DNA from: Opitutaceae bacterium
GTDB lineage: Bacteria; Verrucomicrobiota; Verrucomicrobiia; Opitutales; Opitutaceae
Assembly (NCBI GenBank): GCA_028688225.1
Contig: JAQTYQ010000006.1
Coordinates: 1-64,000 of the forward strand
DNA: 64,000 nt
Direction: 5' to 3'
Shown here: one piece after another, positions 32,937-41,117 of the stretch
Position numbering within the stretch: the first letter of the stretch is position 1
Layout: each line of letters begins with the position of its first letter
The notes under the pieces: generated by a model
The model's database searches: none
What the model was told of the DNA's origin: nothing
The model's input: the letters and a program-made list of their open reading frames with translations, nothing else
Program-made: the position numbers and the translations under genes

Positions 32937-32957
32937 GGCGGGCCCAGCGGTCCCGCC
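32937..32957. terminator. Stem-loop downstream of the HtrA-like pair
   Basis: GGCGGGCCC / GGTCCCGCC arms with one mismatch and a 3-nt loop, 40 bp after the stop of the minus-strand gene 32997. It probably ends that transcript and is also upstream of the HEPN-like gene. Confidence 0.45.
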
Positions 32958-32996
32958 CTACCCTTCGCAGGCGGCGCGCCCGGTGGGAAACCTGCG

Positions 32997-34454
32997 TTAC
33001 TTCAGCTTCACCCGGCGCACGGCGGTTTCGCCGCCGCGGCTGGTGAGGAGGACGAACTCGGGGCGGTCCTTGTCCGCCTCGATGGACGCGAGCGCGGCGA
33101 CCGCCTCGGCATAGGTCTTGATCTCCCGGCCGTCGATCTCGCGGATCCAGTCGTCGGGTTCCAGCCCACTCGTGGCCGCCGGGCTGTTCGGCTTGACGAA
33201 GTCAACGACGACCCCGTTCTGCGCGGCGAGCTTCACCCGATGGGCGATGCCGTCGCCATAGAGAAATTCGCGCACGGTCAGGCCTAGGCGCTCGAAATAC
33301 CGGCGGTCGGCCTCGCGCAGGATCTTCGGCTCATCGCCGAGCGTCACCCTGAGGTCGAGCCGCTGGTTGTCGCGCAGCACCGTAAGCGTCAGTTCGTCGC
33401 CCGGCCGGTGGCGCTCGACCTCCCGCTCCACATAGGTGGCCACCACCTGGTCGGGCTTGAGGCGCGGCAGCGGTCTGCCCCCCAGCGCGACGATGATGTC
33501 GTGTCCCTTGAGCCCGGCTTTTTCGGCCGGACTGCCCTCCAGCACTTCGCTCACGACCAGCGCCGACTGGTTATCCAGCTTGAGAAACCGCGCGACCTCG
33601 GGATCCACCGGCTCCAAGCCGAAGACACCCAGCCAGGAGAGCGGCCGGCCCGCGGCGTTCTGGGGGATGCGGCCGAGATAGGGCAGCACCTCGTCGGCAA
33701 GGAGGAACCCGCTGCTTTCCTCCACATTGACCAGCACGACCGGCTGGCCGCGCTCCCGGCGGGAAAACAGGAGGAAATTCTGCCCGAAGGAGTTGAGGGT
33801 GAGGCCGACGAGCGCGCCTTCGCGGTTGAAGACGGGCAGGCCCGGGCCCCCGATTTCGGCGGCGGCAATGGCCGTCTGCTGCGGCATGGGCTCGATGAGG
33901 CCGACGCGGCTCAGGAGGAAATAGGGATGGAAATCCTCGTCCTTGCCGCGCAGCCCGATGCTCCAGACCTCGTCGGCCAGCCGCACCGCCGGCGTGCCGG
34001 GACGCACCCACGCGGTCAGCGGCACCAGCTCTGGGCGCAGTTTTTCCTCCGCGCGCACAAAATGCCAGCCGGTGAGGGCATCCTGGCCCAGATACTCGGC
34101 GCGGTAGGCGGTGGCGGCGTTCGGCCGGTAGACCTTGAAGTCCTTGAGCCGCCGGACGGAAACGCGCGCATTGATGGCAGAGGCGGGCAGGATGATCGTG
34201 CCGTTAGCGTCAACGCAGACGCCCGGCACGGCGACGGGCTGGCGGTCGAGTTCGTTTTCGATCAGAAACTCGACCGTGACACAGGATTTGATGCGCTCGG
34301 CGAACAGGTCGGACAGATCGGCGGCGGGCAGCGGAAGCAGGGCGAATGCCGCAACCAGTAGCCAAACTCGTGAGAGTTTGGCCAGATCGGATGTTGCCCA
34401 AACTCTCACGAGTTTGGCTACGTGGCCCTGGATTGCCGGAAAGAGCTGGTTCAT
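32997..34454 (-). CDS. Degenerate HtrA-like protein with two PDZ domains (no catalytic triad)
   Basis: 485 residues from ATG 34454. The start overlaps the stop of the upstream HtrA gene by ATGA. The signal peptide region contains an inserted 24-bp palindrome, so the hydrophobic core (WLLVAAFALLPLPAA) begins near residue 31. The trypsin-like part lacks the family motifs: the active-site GNSGGP equivalent reads EIGGPGLPVF, and no TNxHV or TDLALI motif is present. Two PDZ domains follow (SEVLEGSPAEKAGLKGHDII near 300; VDFVKPNSPAATSGLEPDDW near 420). It is probably a periplasmic non-catalytic partner or chaperone of the active protease encoded just upstream. Confidence 0.82.
   Translation of the reverse strand: MNQLFPAIQGHVAKLVRVWATSDLAKLSRVWLLVAAFALLPLPAADLSDLFAERIKSCVTVEFLIENELDRQPVAVPGVCVDANGTIILPASAINARVSVRRLKDFKVYRPNAATAYRAEYLGQDALTGWHFVRAEEKLRPELVPLTAWVRPGTPAVRLADEVWSIGLRGKDEDFHPYFLLSRVGLIEPMPQQTAIAAAEIGGPGLPVFNREGALVGLTLNSFGQNFLLFSRRERGQPVVLVNVEESSGFLLADEVLPYLGRIPQNAAGRPLSWLGVFGLEPVDPEVARFLKLDNQSALVVSEVLEGSPAEKAGLKGHDIIVALGGRPLPRLKPDQVVATYVEREVERHRPGDELTLTVLRDNQRLDLRVTLGDEPKILREADRRYFERLGLTVREFLYGDGIAHRVKLAAQNGVVVDFVKPNSPAATSGLEPDDWIREIDGREIKTYAEAVAALASIEADKDRPEFVLLTSRGGETAVRRVKLK
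34358..34421. repeat. 24-bp perfect palindrome inserted in a signal-peptide region
   Basis: Arms 34358-34381 and 34398-34421 are perfectly complementary over 24 bp (core GCCAAACTCGTGAGAGTTTG) around a 16-nt loop. The 64-bp element lies in frame inside codons about 12-33 of the gene at 32997, giving the near-repeated peptides AKLVRVW and AKLSRVW. Confidence 0.8.
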
Positions 34455-35806
34455 GGTTTCAAGACATACAGCGAGACCCGCCGTTCGCGCAGCGCCTCGA
34501 CTAGGAGCGATTCGGGCTTGGCCTCGAACTGCTGGTAGACGCGCTGCAGCGTCTCGAGGTCGGCCAGCGCCTCCCGGTTGACCTTGGTGATGATGTCGCC
34601 CGCGGCGAGCCCCGCCACGGCCGCGGGGAAGCCGGGCTGCACGCCGAGCACGATGACACCGGTGTCGTCGTCGAGCTGGTTTTCCCGGGCATAGGCGCGC
34701 GAGACCTTGCGCACGCTGAGACCCCACTTCTCGAAGGCCCACTCCTCGCCCATCCGGCTCTCCAGTTTTTCGGTGACCACGGGAATCTCCATCGCCTGGC
34801 CGTCGCGCTGGAGGCTGAGCCGAACAACCGAGCCGACCGGCAGGCTCGCAATCAGGTTCTGGATGGGCGGGAGCTGCTCGGGAAAGCGTCCGTCGACCTT
34901 CTGCCCGTTGATCGCGAGCAGGATGTCGCCGCCGCGCAGGCCGGCGCGCGCGGCGGGCGAGCCGGGCTCGACGCTGTTGATGAGCAAGCCGGTGTTGAGC
35001 GCCAGGGCGTAGAAATGCTCGAGATCCTGCAGCGTGCCGGGCACGAGACCAATGTAGCTGCGGGTGATGCTGCCGTGCGCCAGCAGCCCGTCGACGATGC
35101 GCCGGGCGACGTTGGCGGGGATGGCAAAGCCGAGATTGTCGGCGCCGACGTAGCCGCGGGCGTTGATGCCGACCACCCGGCCGTCCTCGGTGACGAGCGG
35201 CCCGCCGCTGTTGCCGGGGTTGATGGCCGCGTCGGTCTGCAGCCAGGTGTTGAACGCGCCCGTTTCATAGCCCCGCACCCCGCCGCGGTCCTCGAAATAG
35301 CGACGGTTGTTCGAGATGATGCCGCGCGTGACCGTGCGGGTGAGACCGTAGGGCGTGCCGACGGCATACACGGTCTCGCCGGCATAAAGCGCGTCCGAGT
35401 CGCCGAACCTGGCATGCTGGAACGCGAGTCCGCGCCGTTTCACCTCATCGAGGTCGAGGCGGATGAGGGCCAGATCGGTCCAGTGGTCCCAGCCGACCAG
35501 CCGGGCGCCGACCCGTTCGAGGCTGGGCAGCGTGATGGAGATCTCGACCGCCTGGGGACTGGCGACGTGGGCGTTGGTGAGCACCAGGCCGTCGGCCGAC
35601 AGGATCACGCCCGAGCCCACGCCCGCCACGAACCGGCGCGCCCCCTCCTCGAACGTGACCTCGCGCACGTCGATGCGCACCACGGCCTCGAGCAGCCGGT
35701 TGAAGTCGCGGCTCATCGCGGCCGGGGCGGAGACCGCCGCCGCGTGCAGCGCGACCAGACCACAGATGCCCGCCCGGATGATTGACCGGGCGGGGGATTC
35801 ATTCAA
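34451..35806 (-). CDS. HtrA/DegP-type serine protease
   Basis: 451 residues if started at TTG 35806, which gives a signal peptide ([20 protein letters not shown]). The next ATG (35716) would remove the signal. The trypsin-like domain has the full triad: His in [12 protein letters not shown], Asp in [11 protein letters not shown] and Ser in [15 protein letters not shown]. Two PDZ-like regions follow ([40 protein letters not shown]). It degrades or refolds damaged periplasmic proteins. It is translationally coupled to the degenerate paralogue downstream. The TTG lies only 18 bp from the divergent leuS start, so leuS and this gene must have overlapping control regions, or one start is wrong. Confidence 0.85.
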   Translation of the reverse strand: MNESPARSIIRAGICGLVALHAAAVSAPAAMSRDFNRLLEAVVRIDVREVTFEEGARRFVAGVGSGVILSADGLVLTNAHVASPQAVEISITLPSLERVGARLVGWDHWTDLALIRLDLDEVKRRGLAFQHARFGDSDALYAGETVYAVGTPYGLTRTVTRGIISNNRRYFEDRGGVRGYETGAFNTWLQTDAAINPGNSGGPLVTEDGRVVGINARGYVGADNLGFAIPANVARRIVDGLLAHGSITRSYIGLVPGTLQDLEHFYALALNTGLLINSVEPGSPAARAGLRGGDILLAINGQKVDGRFPEQLPPIQNLIASLPVGSVVRLSLQRDGQAMEIPVVTEKLESRMGEEWAFEKWGLSVRKVSRAYARENQLDDDTGVIVLGVQPGFPAAVAGLAAGDIITKVNREALADLETLQRVYQQFEAKPESLLVEALRERRVSLYVLKP

Positions 35807-35824
35807 AGTGAAGGGTTTCAAGCG

Positions 35825-38401
35825 ATGGCTACCGAGTGCAAAGACTACGACTTTCAGAAGATCGAGCCCCATTGGCAAACCTTCTGGGAGGAAAACAAAA
35901 CGTTCCGGACGCCGGACGACACGTCGAGGCCGAAATACTACGTGCTCGACATGTTTCCCTATCCGTCGGGCAGCGGCCTGCACATCGGCCATCCCGAGGG
36001 CTACACGGCGACGGACATCGTCGCCCGCTACCAGCGGGCGCGGGGATGCAACGTCCTGCACCCGATCGGCTGGGACGCCTTCGGCCTGCCGGCCGAGCAA
36101 CATGCGGTGAAGACCGGCGCGCACCCGCGGGCCAACACCGAGGCCAACATCCGCACCTTCCGGCGCCAGCTGAAGGCGCTGGGCTTCTCCTACGACTGGG
36201 ACCGCGAGGTCAACACGACCGACCCCGGCTACTTCCAATGGACCCAGTGGATTTTCCGGCAGCTCTTCCAGCGCGGCCTGGCCTATGTGGACGAGCGCCC
36301 CGTCTGGTGGTGCCCGGAGTTGAAGACCGTGCTGGCCAACGAGGAGGTCGTCGACGGCAAATCCGAGGTCGGCGGCCATGCGGTGGAGCGCCGCAACCTG
36401 CGCCAGTGGGTGCTGCGCATCACGGCCTACGCCGACCGGCTGCTGGCCGGCCTGAAAGACCTGGACTGGCCCGACTCGACCAAGCGCATGCAGGAGGCGT
36501 GGATCGGCCGCAGCGAGGGTGCGGAAGTGGCGTTCAAGCTCGAGGAACCCACGACCGGCGAATTGCGGATCTTCACGACCCGGCCCGACACCCTGTTTGG
36601 CTGCACTTACATGGTTGTATCGCCCGAACATCCGCTGGTGCCCGCCCTGACCACCCCGGCACAGCGCGCTCTGGTGGACGCCTACCGGAAAACCGCCGCG
36701 ACCAAGAGCGACCTCGAACGCACCGACCTGGCCAAGGAGAAGACCGGCGTCTTCAGCGGCAGCCATGCCATCAATCCGGTCAACGGCGCGCGCGTCCCCG
36801 TCTGGATCGCCGACTACGTGCTCATGGGCTACGGCACGGGCGCCATCATGGCCGTGCCCGGACAGGACCAGCGCGACTGGGATTTTGCGAAAAAGTTCAA
36901 CCTGCCGATCCTCCGCACCGTGCAGCCGCCGGACGGTTTCAAAGGCGAGGCCTACCTGGAAGACGGACCGGCCATCAACAGCGCCAATACCGAGGTTTCC
37001 CTCAACGATCTCGGCATCGAGGCCGCCAAGGAGAAAATCATCGCCTGGCTCGAGCGCAAGGGCCTCGGCCAGCGCAAGGTCAACTTCAAGCTGCGCGACT
37101 GGCTCTTCTCGCGTCAGCGCTACTGGGGCGAACCGTTTCCCATCGTGTGGGTGGAGGAAGCCGAGTACCGCCGCGCCCTCGCACAGCGCGCGGTGCCGCA
37201 GCCGGCGAAACCGGTGGCCTACACGCAGGCCGGCCGGACCTGGTACGCGCTGGCCCTGCCCGAGGGCGCGCTGCCCCTGCTCCTGCCCGACGTGACCTCC
37301 TACCTGCCTTCCGGCACGGGTGAAAGCCCGCTGGCCAATGTCACTGACTGGCTCGAGATCTGGTATGATTTCGCCACCGGCGCGGCCCTGCCCGCGGCGC
37401 GGCCAAAGCCCGCGGGCGACACCTGGATCCGCGCCCACCGTGAAACCAACACCATGCCGCAGTGGGCCGGTTCGTGCTGGTATTACCTGCGGTACCTGGA
37501 TCCGCAGAATCCACGCGCCCTCGCCGACCGAAAGTTGCTCGAGTACTGGGGCGGACCGGACCTCTACGTGGGCGGCGCGGAGCATGCGGTGCTGCACCTG
37601 CTTTACGCCCGTTTCTGGCACATGTTCCTTTACGATCTTGGCGTCGTGCCGCAGCCGGAGCCATTCCGGAAGCTGTTCCACCAGGGCATCATCCTGGGCG
37701 AGGACGGGGAGAAGATGTCCAAGAGCCGCGGTAACGTGGTCAATCCCGACGCCGTCATCCGGGAGTATGGCACCGACGCCCTGCGCCTGTACCTCATGTT
37801 CCTGGGTCCGCTGGAAGCCATGAAGCCCTGGAATCCGCGCGGCATTGAGGGCGTGTTTCGTTTCCTCAACAAGGTCTGGCGCGAATGTATCGGCGAGGCG
37901 GGTCTGCCGCCGGCAAAAATCGCCGCGACCGATTCACCCGAGCTCGAGCGCCTGCTGCACGAGACCATCCGGAAGGTGGGAGAGGATATCGAGGCCTTGC
38001 GTTTCAACACCGCCATTTCGCAAATGATGATCTTCGTCAATGCCCTCCAAAAGGCACCGGCGGTCAGCCGGCGCACGATGCTGGCCTTTCTGCGCCTGCT
38101 GGCCCCTTTCGCGCCCCACCTCGCTGAGGAATTGTGGGCGCGACTGGGGGAAAAGGCTTCCATCCTGCATGCTCCCTGGCCAGCGTATGATGCGGCGAAG
38201 CTCGTGGTTGAGCAGGTGAAACTGGTGTTCCAGGTTAACGGTAAATTTCGGGGCGACCAGCTTGTCCCGGTCGGCCTGGCCGAGGCAGATGCGGTGGCAC
38301 TCGCCCAGCAAAACTCCCGCCTGACTCCCTATCTGGCAGGCAAGGTTGTAAAAAAAATCATTTATGTGCCAGGACGCATCCTTAATCTTGTCGTAGGATA
38401 A
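35825..38401 (+). CDS. leuS: Leucyl-tRNA synthetase
   Basis: 858 residues, usual bacterial length. Class I signature HIGH in [25 protein letters not shown] in [15 protein letters not shown], and the CP1 editing domain with [20 protein letters not shown] and [20 protein letters not shown]. The Zn-region segment [15 protein letters not shown] is present but only one Cys pair is visible. The C-terminal domain ends with [12 protein letters not shown] and [14 protein letters not shown]. It charges tRNA-Leu in the cytoplasm. Single gene unit; a stem-loop at 38424-38441 follows the stop. Confidence 0.97.
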   Translation: MATECKDYDFQKIEPHWQTFWEENKTFRTPDDTSRPKYYVLDMFPYPSGSGLHIGHPEGYTATDIVARYQRARGCNVLHPIGWDAFGLPAEQHAVKTGAHPRANTEANIRTFRRQLKALGFSYDWDREVNTTDPGYFQWTQWIFRQLFQRGLAYVDERPVWWCPELKTVLANEEVVDGKSEVGGHAVERRNLRQWVLRITAYADRLLAGLKDLDWPDSTKRMQEAWIGRSEGAEVAFKLEEPTTGELRIFTTRPDTLFGCTYMVVSPEHPLVPALTTPAQRALVDAYRKTAATKSDLERTDLAKEKTGVFSGSHAINPVNGARVPVWIADYVLMGYGTGAIMAVPGQDQRDWDFAKKFNLPILRTVQPPDGFKGEAYLEDGPAINSANTEVSLNDLGIEAAKEKIIAWLERKGLGQRKVNFKLRDWLFSRQRYWGEPFPIVWVEEAEYRRALAQRAVPQPAKPVAYTQAGRTWYALALPEGALPLLLPDVTSYLPSGTGESPLANVTDWLEIWYDFATGAALPAARPKPAGDTWIRAHRETNTMPQWAGSCWYYLRYLDPQNPRALADRKLLEYWGGPDLYVGGAEHAVLHLLYARFWHMFLYDLGVVPQPEPFRKLFHQGIILGEDGEKMSKSRGNVVNPDAVIREYGTDALRLYLMFLGPLEAMKPWNPRGIEGVFRFLNKVWRECIGEAGLPPAKIAATDSPELERLLHETIRKVGEDIEALRFNTAISQMMIFVNALQKAPAVSRRTMLAFLRLLAPFAPHLAEELWARLGEKASILHAPWPAYDAAKLVVEQVKLVFQVNGKFRGDQLVPVGLAEADAVALAQQNSRLTPYLAGKVVKKIIYVPGRILNLVVG

Positions 38402-38423
38402 CCTTTCTAGTTTTTTCTCATAA

Positions 38424-38441
38424 CTAGGGCTTTCACCCTAG
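38424..38441 (+). terminator. Stem-loop after leuS
   Basis: Stem CTAGGG / CCCTAG with a 6-nt loop, 23 bp after the leuS stop and 33 bp before the next start. A TTTTTT run precedes it rather than follows it, so termination is only possible. A clear ribosome site GGAGG (38463-38467) serves the next gene. Confidence 0.35.
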
Positions 38442-38473
38442 ATCGGGACAATCCCAGACCTCGGAGGCAAATC

Positions 38474-39295
38474 ATGAACACAGCCGGCAAATTACTCGCA
38501 GGTGCAGCGCTGTACTGCTTGGTGACGCTGTCCGTCCTGGCCCAAGAGAGTGTGCCCGGGAAGGTCTACGTCGCGGAGATCATCGGCGGGGTGACGTTTA
38601 CGGTGGGTGGCAAGGTCATGAATCTGAAGAAAAGTGATTCACTGCCCATCCAAGGCGCCCGCATCGAGACGGCTGTTGCGGCCTCGGTCATCCTCGTCTA
38701 CTCCAACGGGACCAGCATCTATATTGATGAGAAAACAATCGTCGAGATCCGTAAATTTATCCAGCAGCCCTTTGCCAGCGGCGTGGACACCGCCGTGTTC
38801 GAGCCTTCGGTCTCCGATACCCTTGCCAGTGTCACCCAAGGACGCGTGATCATCACCACCAATGAGCTGGCCTCCGGCACCTCCATGATTTATCTGACCC
38901 CCCAATCCCAGGTCAAAATCCGCGGCAAGGAAGTGGTTATTGAAGTGCAGGATCAGGAGACGCGCATCTACCTGCTGAGCGGCAATGCGACTGTGACCCC
39001 GCAGGACGCGGGCCCAGACAGCCTGGGGCAGCCTCTCCAGGGCGGGCAGACGGCGGTCGTGACAAATTCGGCGGCTGATTCAGCAACAATCCAGGTGACG
39101 GCGCTGGACCAGAATTACGTCAATAGCATTTCGCTGCAGGTGGCAGCAGCCGAACGCGCCCAAAAAATCGTCGTTTTTCAAACCGTCAGCCCTCCGGATG
39201 GCGGCCCTCCGGAAATCCAGGCCAAGTCGGTCGTTTCGGTCAACCTGCCGGTTCCGCTGACCGTAAGCCCATCCACGCTCCGCACCGGAGATTGA
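38474..39295 (+). CDS. FecR-domain-like exported protein
   Basis: 273 residues with a signal peptide (LLAGAALYCLVTLSVLAQ). Ribosome site GGAGG lies 6-11 bases before ATG. Residues about 30-190 resemble FecR: VYVAEIIGGVTFTVGGKVMN, LPIQGARIETAVAASVILVY, TVEIRKFIQQ-like segment, then TPQSQVKIRGKEVVIEVQDQ. The C-terminus is Pro/Ser rich with no membrane helix. Such proteins often precede outer-membrane polysaccharide or signalling components. Here it leads an operon with an outer-membrane barrel, Wza-like and BY-kinase genes, so a sensory or structural role in polysaccharide secretion is likely. Confidence 0.78.
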   Translation: MNTAGKLLAGAALYCLVTLSVLAQESVPGKVYVAEIIGGVTFTVGGKVMNLKKSDSLPIQGARIETAVAASVILVYSNGTSIYIDEKTIVEIRKFIQQPFASGVDTAVFEPSVSDTLASVTQGRVIITTNELASGTSMIYLTPQSQVKIRGKEVVIEVQDQETRIYLLSGNATVTPQDAGPDSLGQPLQGGQTAVVTNSAADSATIQVTALDQNYVNSISLQVAAAERAQKIVVFQTVSPPDGGPPEIQAKSVVSVNLPVPLTVSPSTLRTGD

Positions 39296-39314
39296 TCCTA
39301 CACCACCCAGTCCT

Positions 39315-40457
39315 TTGACCGCCGCTTCCCATATCGGCCGCGTTCTGGCCATGATGACGGTGGCTGCCGCCATGTCTCCGCGCGCCGATGCGCTCCTGGA
39401 ACTTAACGACGGGCACGACAAGGTGACCGTGAGTGCCGAATACGGCATCACCTACGATTCGAACCTTTTTGTGCAAGCCGGCGGGGGCGGCGACTACAAC
39501 CAGTCGCTTGCGCTGGGCATCAATTACACCCGTCGGGCCGGTCTCATCGGCGTCAACGCGTCGGTTTCGGTCAGTACCGCGCGCTTCACGAAATTCACCG
39601 GCGAGAATTTCACCAATCCCGCCTTCAACCTGGGGTTGACCAAGGCGCAGGGCCGACTCACCGGCTCGGTTGGCATCACGGCCCAGCGCGAGAGCCGCAG
39701 CGATGTGGCCGCCAATCTGCGCGCCGACTCGTGGAATTTCGGTTCGACCCTCACTTTGCGCTATCCGATCAACGAGCGCTATTACTTCACGAGCGGAAGT
39801 GAGTTCAGCCTCCAGGACTACGTGCAGCAGGGGCCGCTCTTCAACCTCTCGTCCTACTCGGAGGCGATCGATGTGTTTTACGTCTACACCAGCAAGCTGG
39901 ATCTGCTGGGCGGCTATCGCATCCGGCTGGGCGATGCCGCGGGCGGATCGCACACGCAGGATCACGCCCTGACCTTCGGGGCCACCGGCGGCATTCTGCC
40001 CAAACTGAACGGCAGTGTTCGGGTGGGGTATCAATGGCGCAATGAAAGCAGCAACACCGGCGGACGCTATGATTCCCTGACCTCGAGCCTTTCGCTCGCG
40101 TGGCCGGTGACCAAACGGGTGACGTTCAATTATGCGGTGTCCAAGGATTTCACGACCGCGGCCACCGACGTCTCGGTCGACGTCACCGCGTTCAGTCTCT
40201 CCACCAGCCTGAAACCGGCGCTCCGGCTCAAGCTGGTCCTCGACGCCGGGATCGGGTACTCCATCAGCGACTATCTGGGCATCCGGGGCGACGGCCGGCA
40301 GGACAAGGCGGTCTCACTCAACGCGAGCGTCAGTTTCCCGTTCACCGCCATCATTTCCACGTCGCTTTCCTACGTCTATACCGACAATCACTCTAATATC
40401 GCCTTCTCTAATTTCGCCCGGCACACTGCGACCTTCAGTCTGTCCGCCCGTTATTGA
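39315..40457 (+). CDS. Outer-membrane beta-barrel protein of the polysaccharide operon
   Basis: 380 residues from TTG 39315, giving signal peptide RVLAMMTVAAAMSPRADA; ATG 39351 is an alternative. The body is built of alternating strands, such as KVTVSAEYGITYDSNLFVQA, ALGINYTRRAGLIGVNASVS, LRYPINERYYFTSGSEFSL, GSVRVGYQWRNESSNTG and the final HTATFSLSARY with a terminal aromatic residue. It matches the outer-membrane barrels found beside exopolysaccharide export genes. It may let polymer or assembly factors cross the outer membrane. Its stop overlaps the start of the Wza-like gene by one base (TGATG). Confidence 0.82.
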   Translation: MTAASHIGRVLAMMTVAAAMSPRADALLELNDGHDKVTVSAEYGITYDSNLFVQAGGGGDYNQSLALGINYTRRAGLIGVNASVSVSTARFTKFTGENFTNPAFNLGLTKAQGRLTGSVGITAQRESRSDVAANLRADSWNFGSTLTLRYPINERYYFTSGSEFSLQDYVQQGPLFNLSSYSEAIDVFYVYTSKLDLLGGYRIRLGDAAGGSHTQDHALTFGATGGILPKLNGSVRVGYQWRNESSNTGGRYDSLTSSLSLAWPVTKRVTFNYAVSKDFTTAATDVSVDVTAFSLSTSLKPALRLKLVLDAGIGYSISDYLGIRGDGRQDKAVSLNASVSFPFTAIISTSLSYVYTDNHSNIAFSNFARHTATFSLSARY

Positions 40458-41110
40458 TGGCCATGCACCGCTTACCCTGTTTCTTCCGCAACATCATCGC
40501 GAGCGTCGCCATTGCGTGGGGGGCTCCCGGCCTGGTGCCTGCCGCCGCCCAGACGCCGGCCCCGGCCAAGACCGACACCAAGATCAACTTCATCTACAAG
40601 CTCACCAATGCCGACCGTCTGCGCATCACGGTTTTTGGCGAGCCTGACTTGTCCACCATCTCCCGCATCGACGCCCGCGGCAACGTCAACCTGTACCTGA
40701 TCGGCGACGTGCATGTGACCGGCAGCACGGTCAATGAGGCCCAAAAGATCATCGAAGCCGCCTACCGCGACGGCCGCTATCTCCGCGACCCGCAGGTCAC
40801 GATCTCGGTGGAGGATTATGCCCCGCGCACCGTCACGGTGGACGGTCAGGTGAAGAGCCCCGGCTCCATCTCCCTGCCCGCGGAGTCGACGCTCACGGTC
40901 TACCAGGCCATCATCCGTGCCGGCGGCTTCACCGACATCGCCAAGGGATCCGCCGTCAGTGTCACCCGCGTCCTGCCCGACGGCACCAAGAAAGTCTTCA
41001 CCGTCGACGTGAACAGCCTGATCAAAGGCAAGGACCGCGCCAACATCAAGGACGACACCCTCCTCCTTGAGCCGGGCGATATCATCTACGTGCCCGAGCG
41101 CCTGATCTGA
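40457..41110 (+). CDS. Wza-like polysaccharide export protein
   Basis: 217 residues from ATG 40457 with a signal peptide (IASVAIAWGAPGLVPAAAQ) but no lipobox Cys. A Poly_export domain (YKLTNADRLRITVFGEPDLS; IDARGNVNLYLIGDVHVTGS) is followed by a SLBB domain (VTVDGQVKSPGSISLPAEST; YQAIIRAGGFTDIAKGSAVS) and ends EPGDIIYVPERLI. It is shorter than Wza (about 380 residues) and lacks the C-terminal outer-membrane helix, like the one-SLBB proteins that pair with a separate barrel. The barrel encoded just upstream may supply the outer-membrane passage. Confidence 0.9.
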   Translation: MAMHRLPCFFRNIIASVAIAWGAPGLVPAAAQTPAPAKTDTKINFIYKLTNADRLRITVFGEPDLSTISRIDARGNVNLYLIGDVHVTGSTVNEAQKIIEAAYRDGRYLRDPQVTISVEDYAPRTVTVDGQVKSPGSISLPAESTLTVYQAIIRAGGFTDIAKGSAVSVTRVLPDGTKKVFTVDVNSLIKGKDRANIKDDTLLLEPGDIIYVPERLI

Positions 41111-41117
41111 TCCGGTC

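Noticed and set aside
34451-37681. A 1076-codon minus-strand frame spanning htrA and all of the 5' two-thirds of leuS
   Set aside because: The part beyond about 35806 is antisense to leuS, is Gly/Arg/Ala rich and shows no family motif. Only the htrA part is real.
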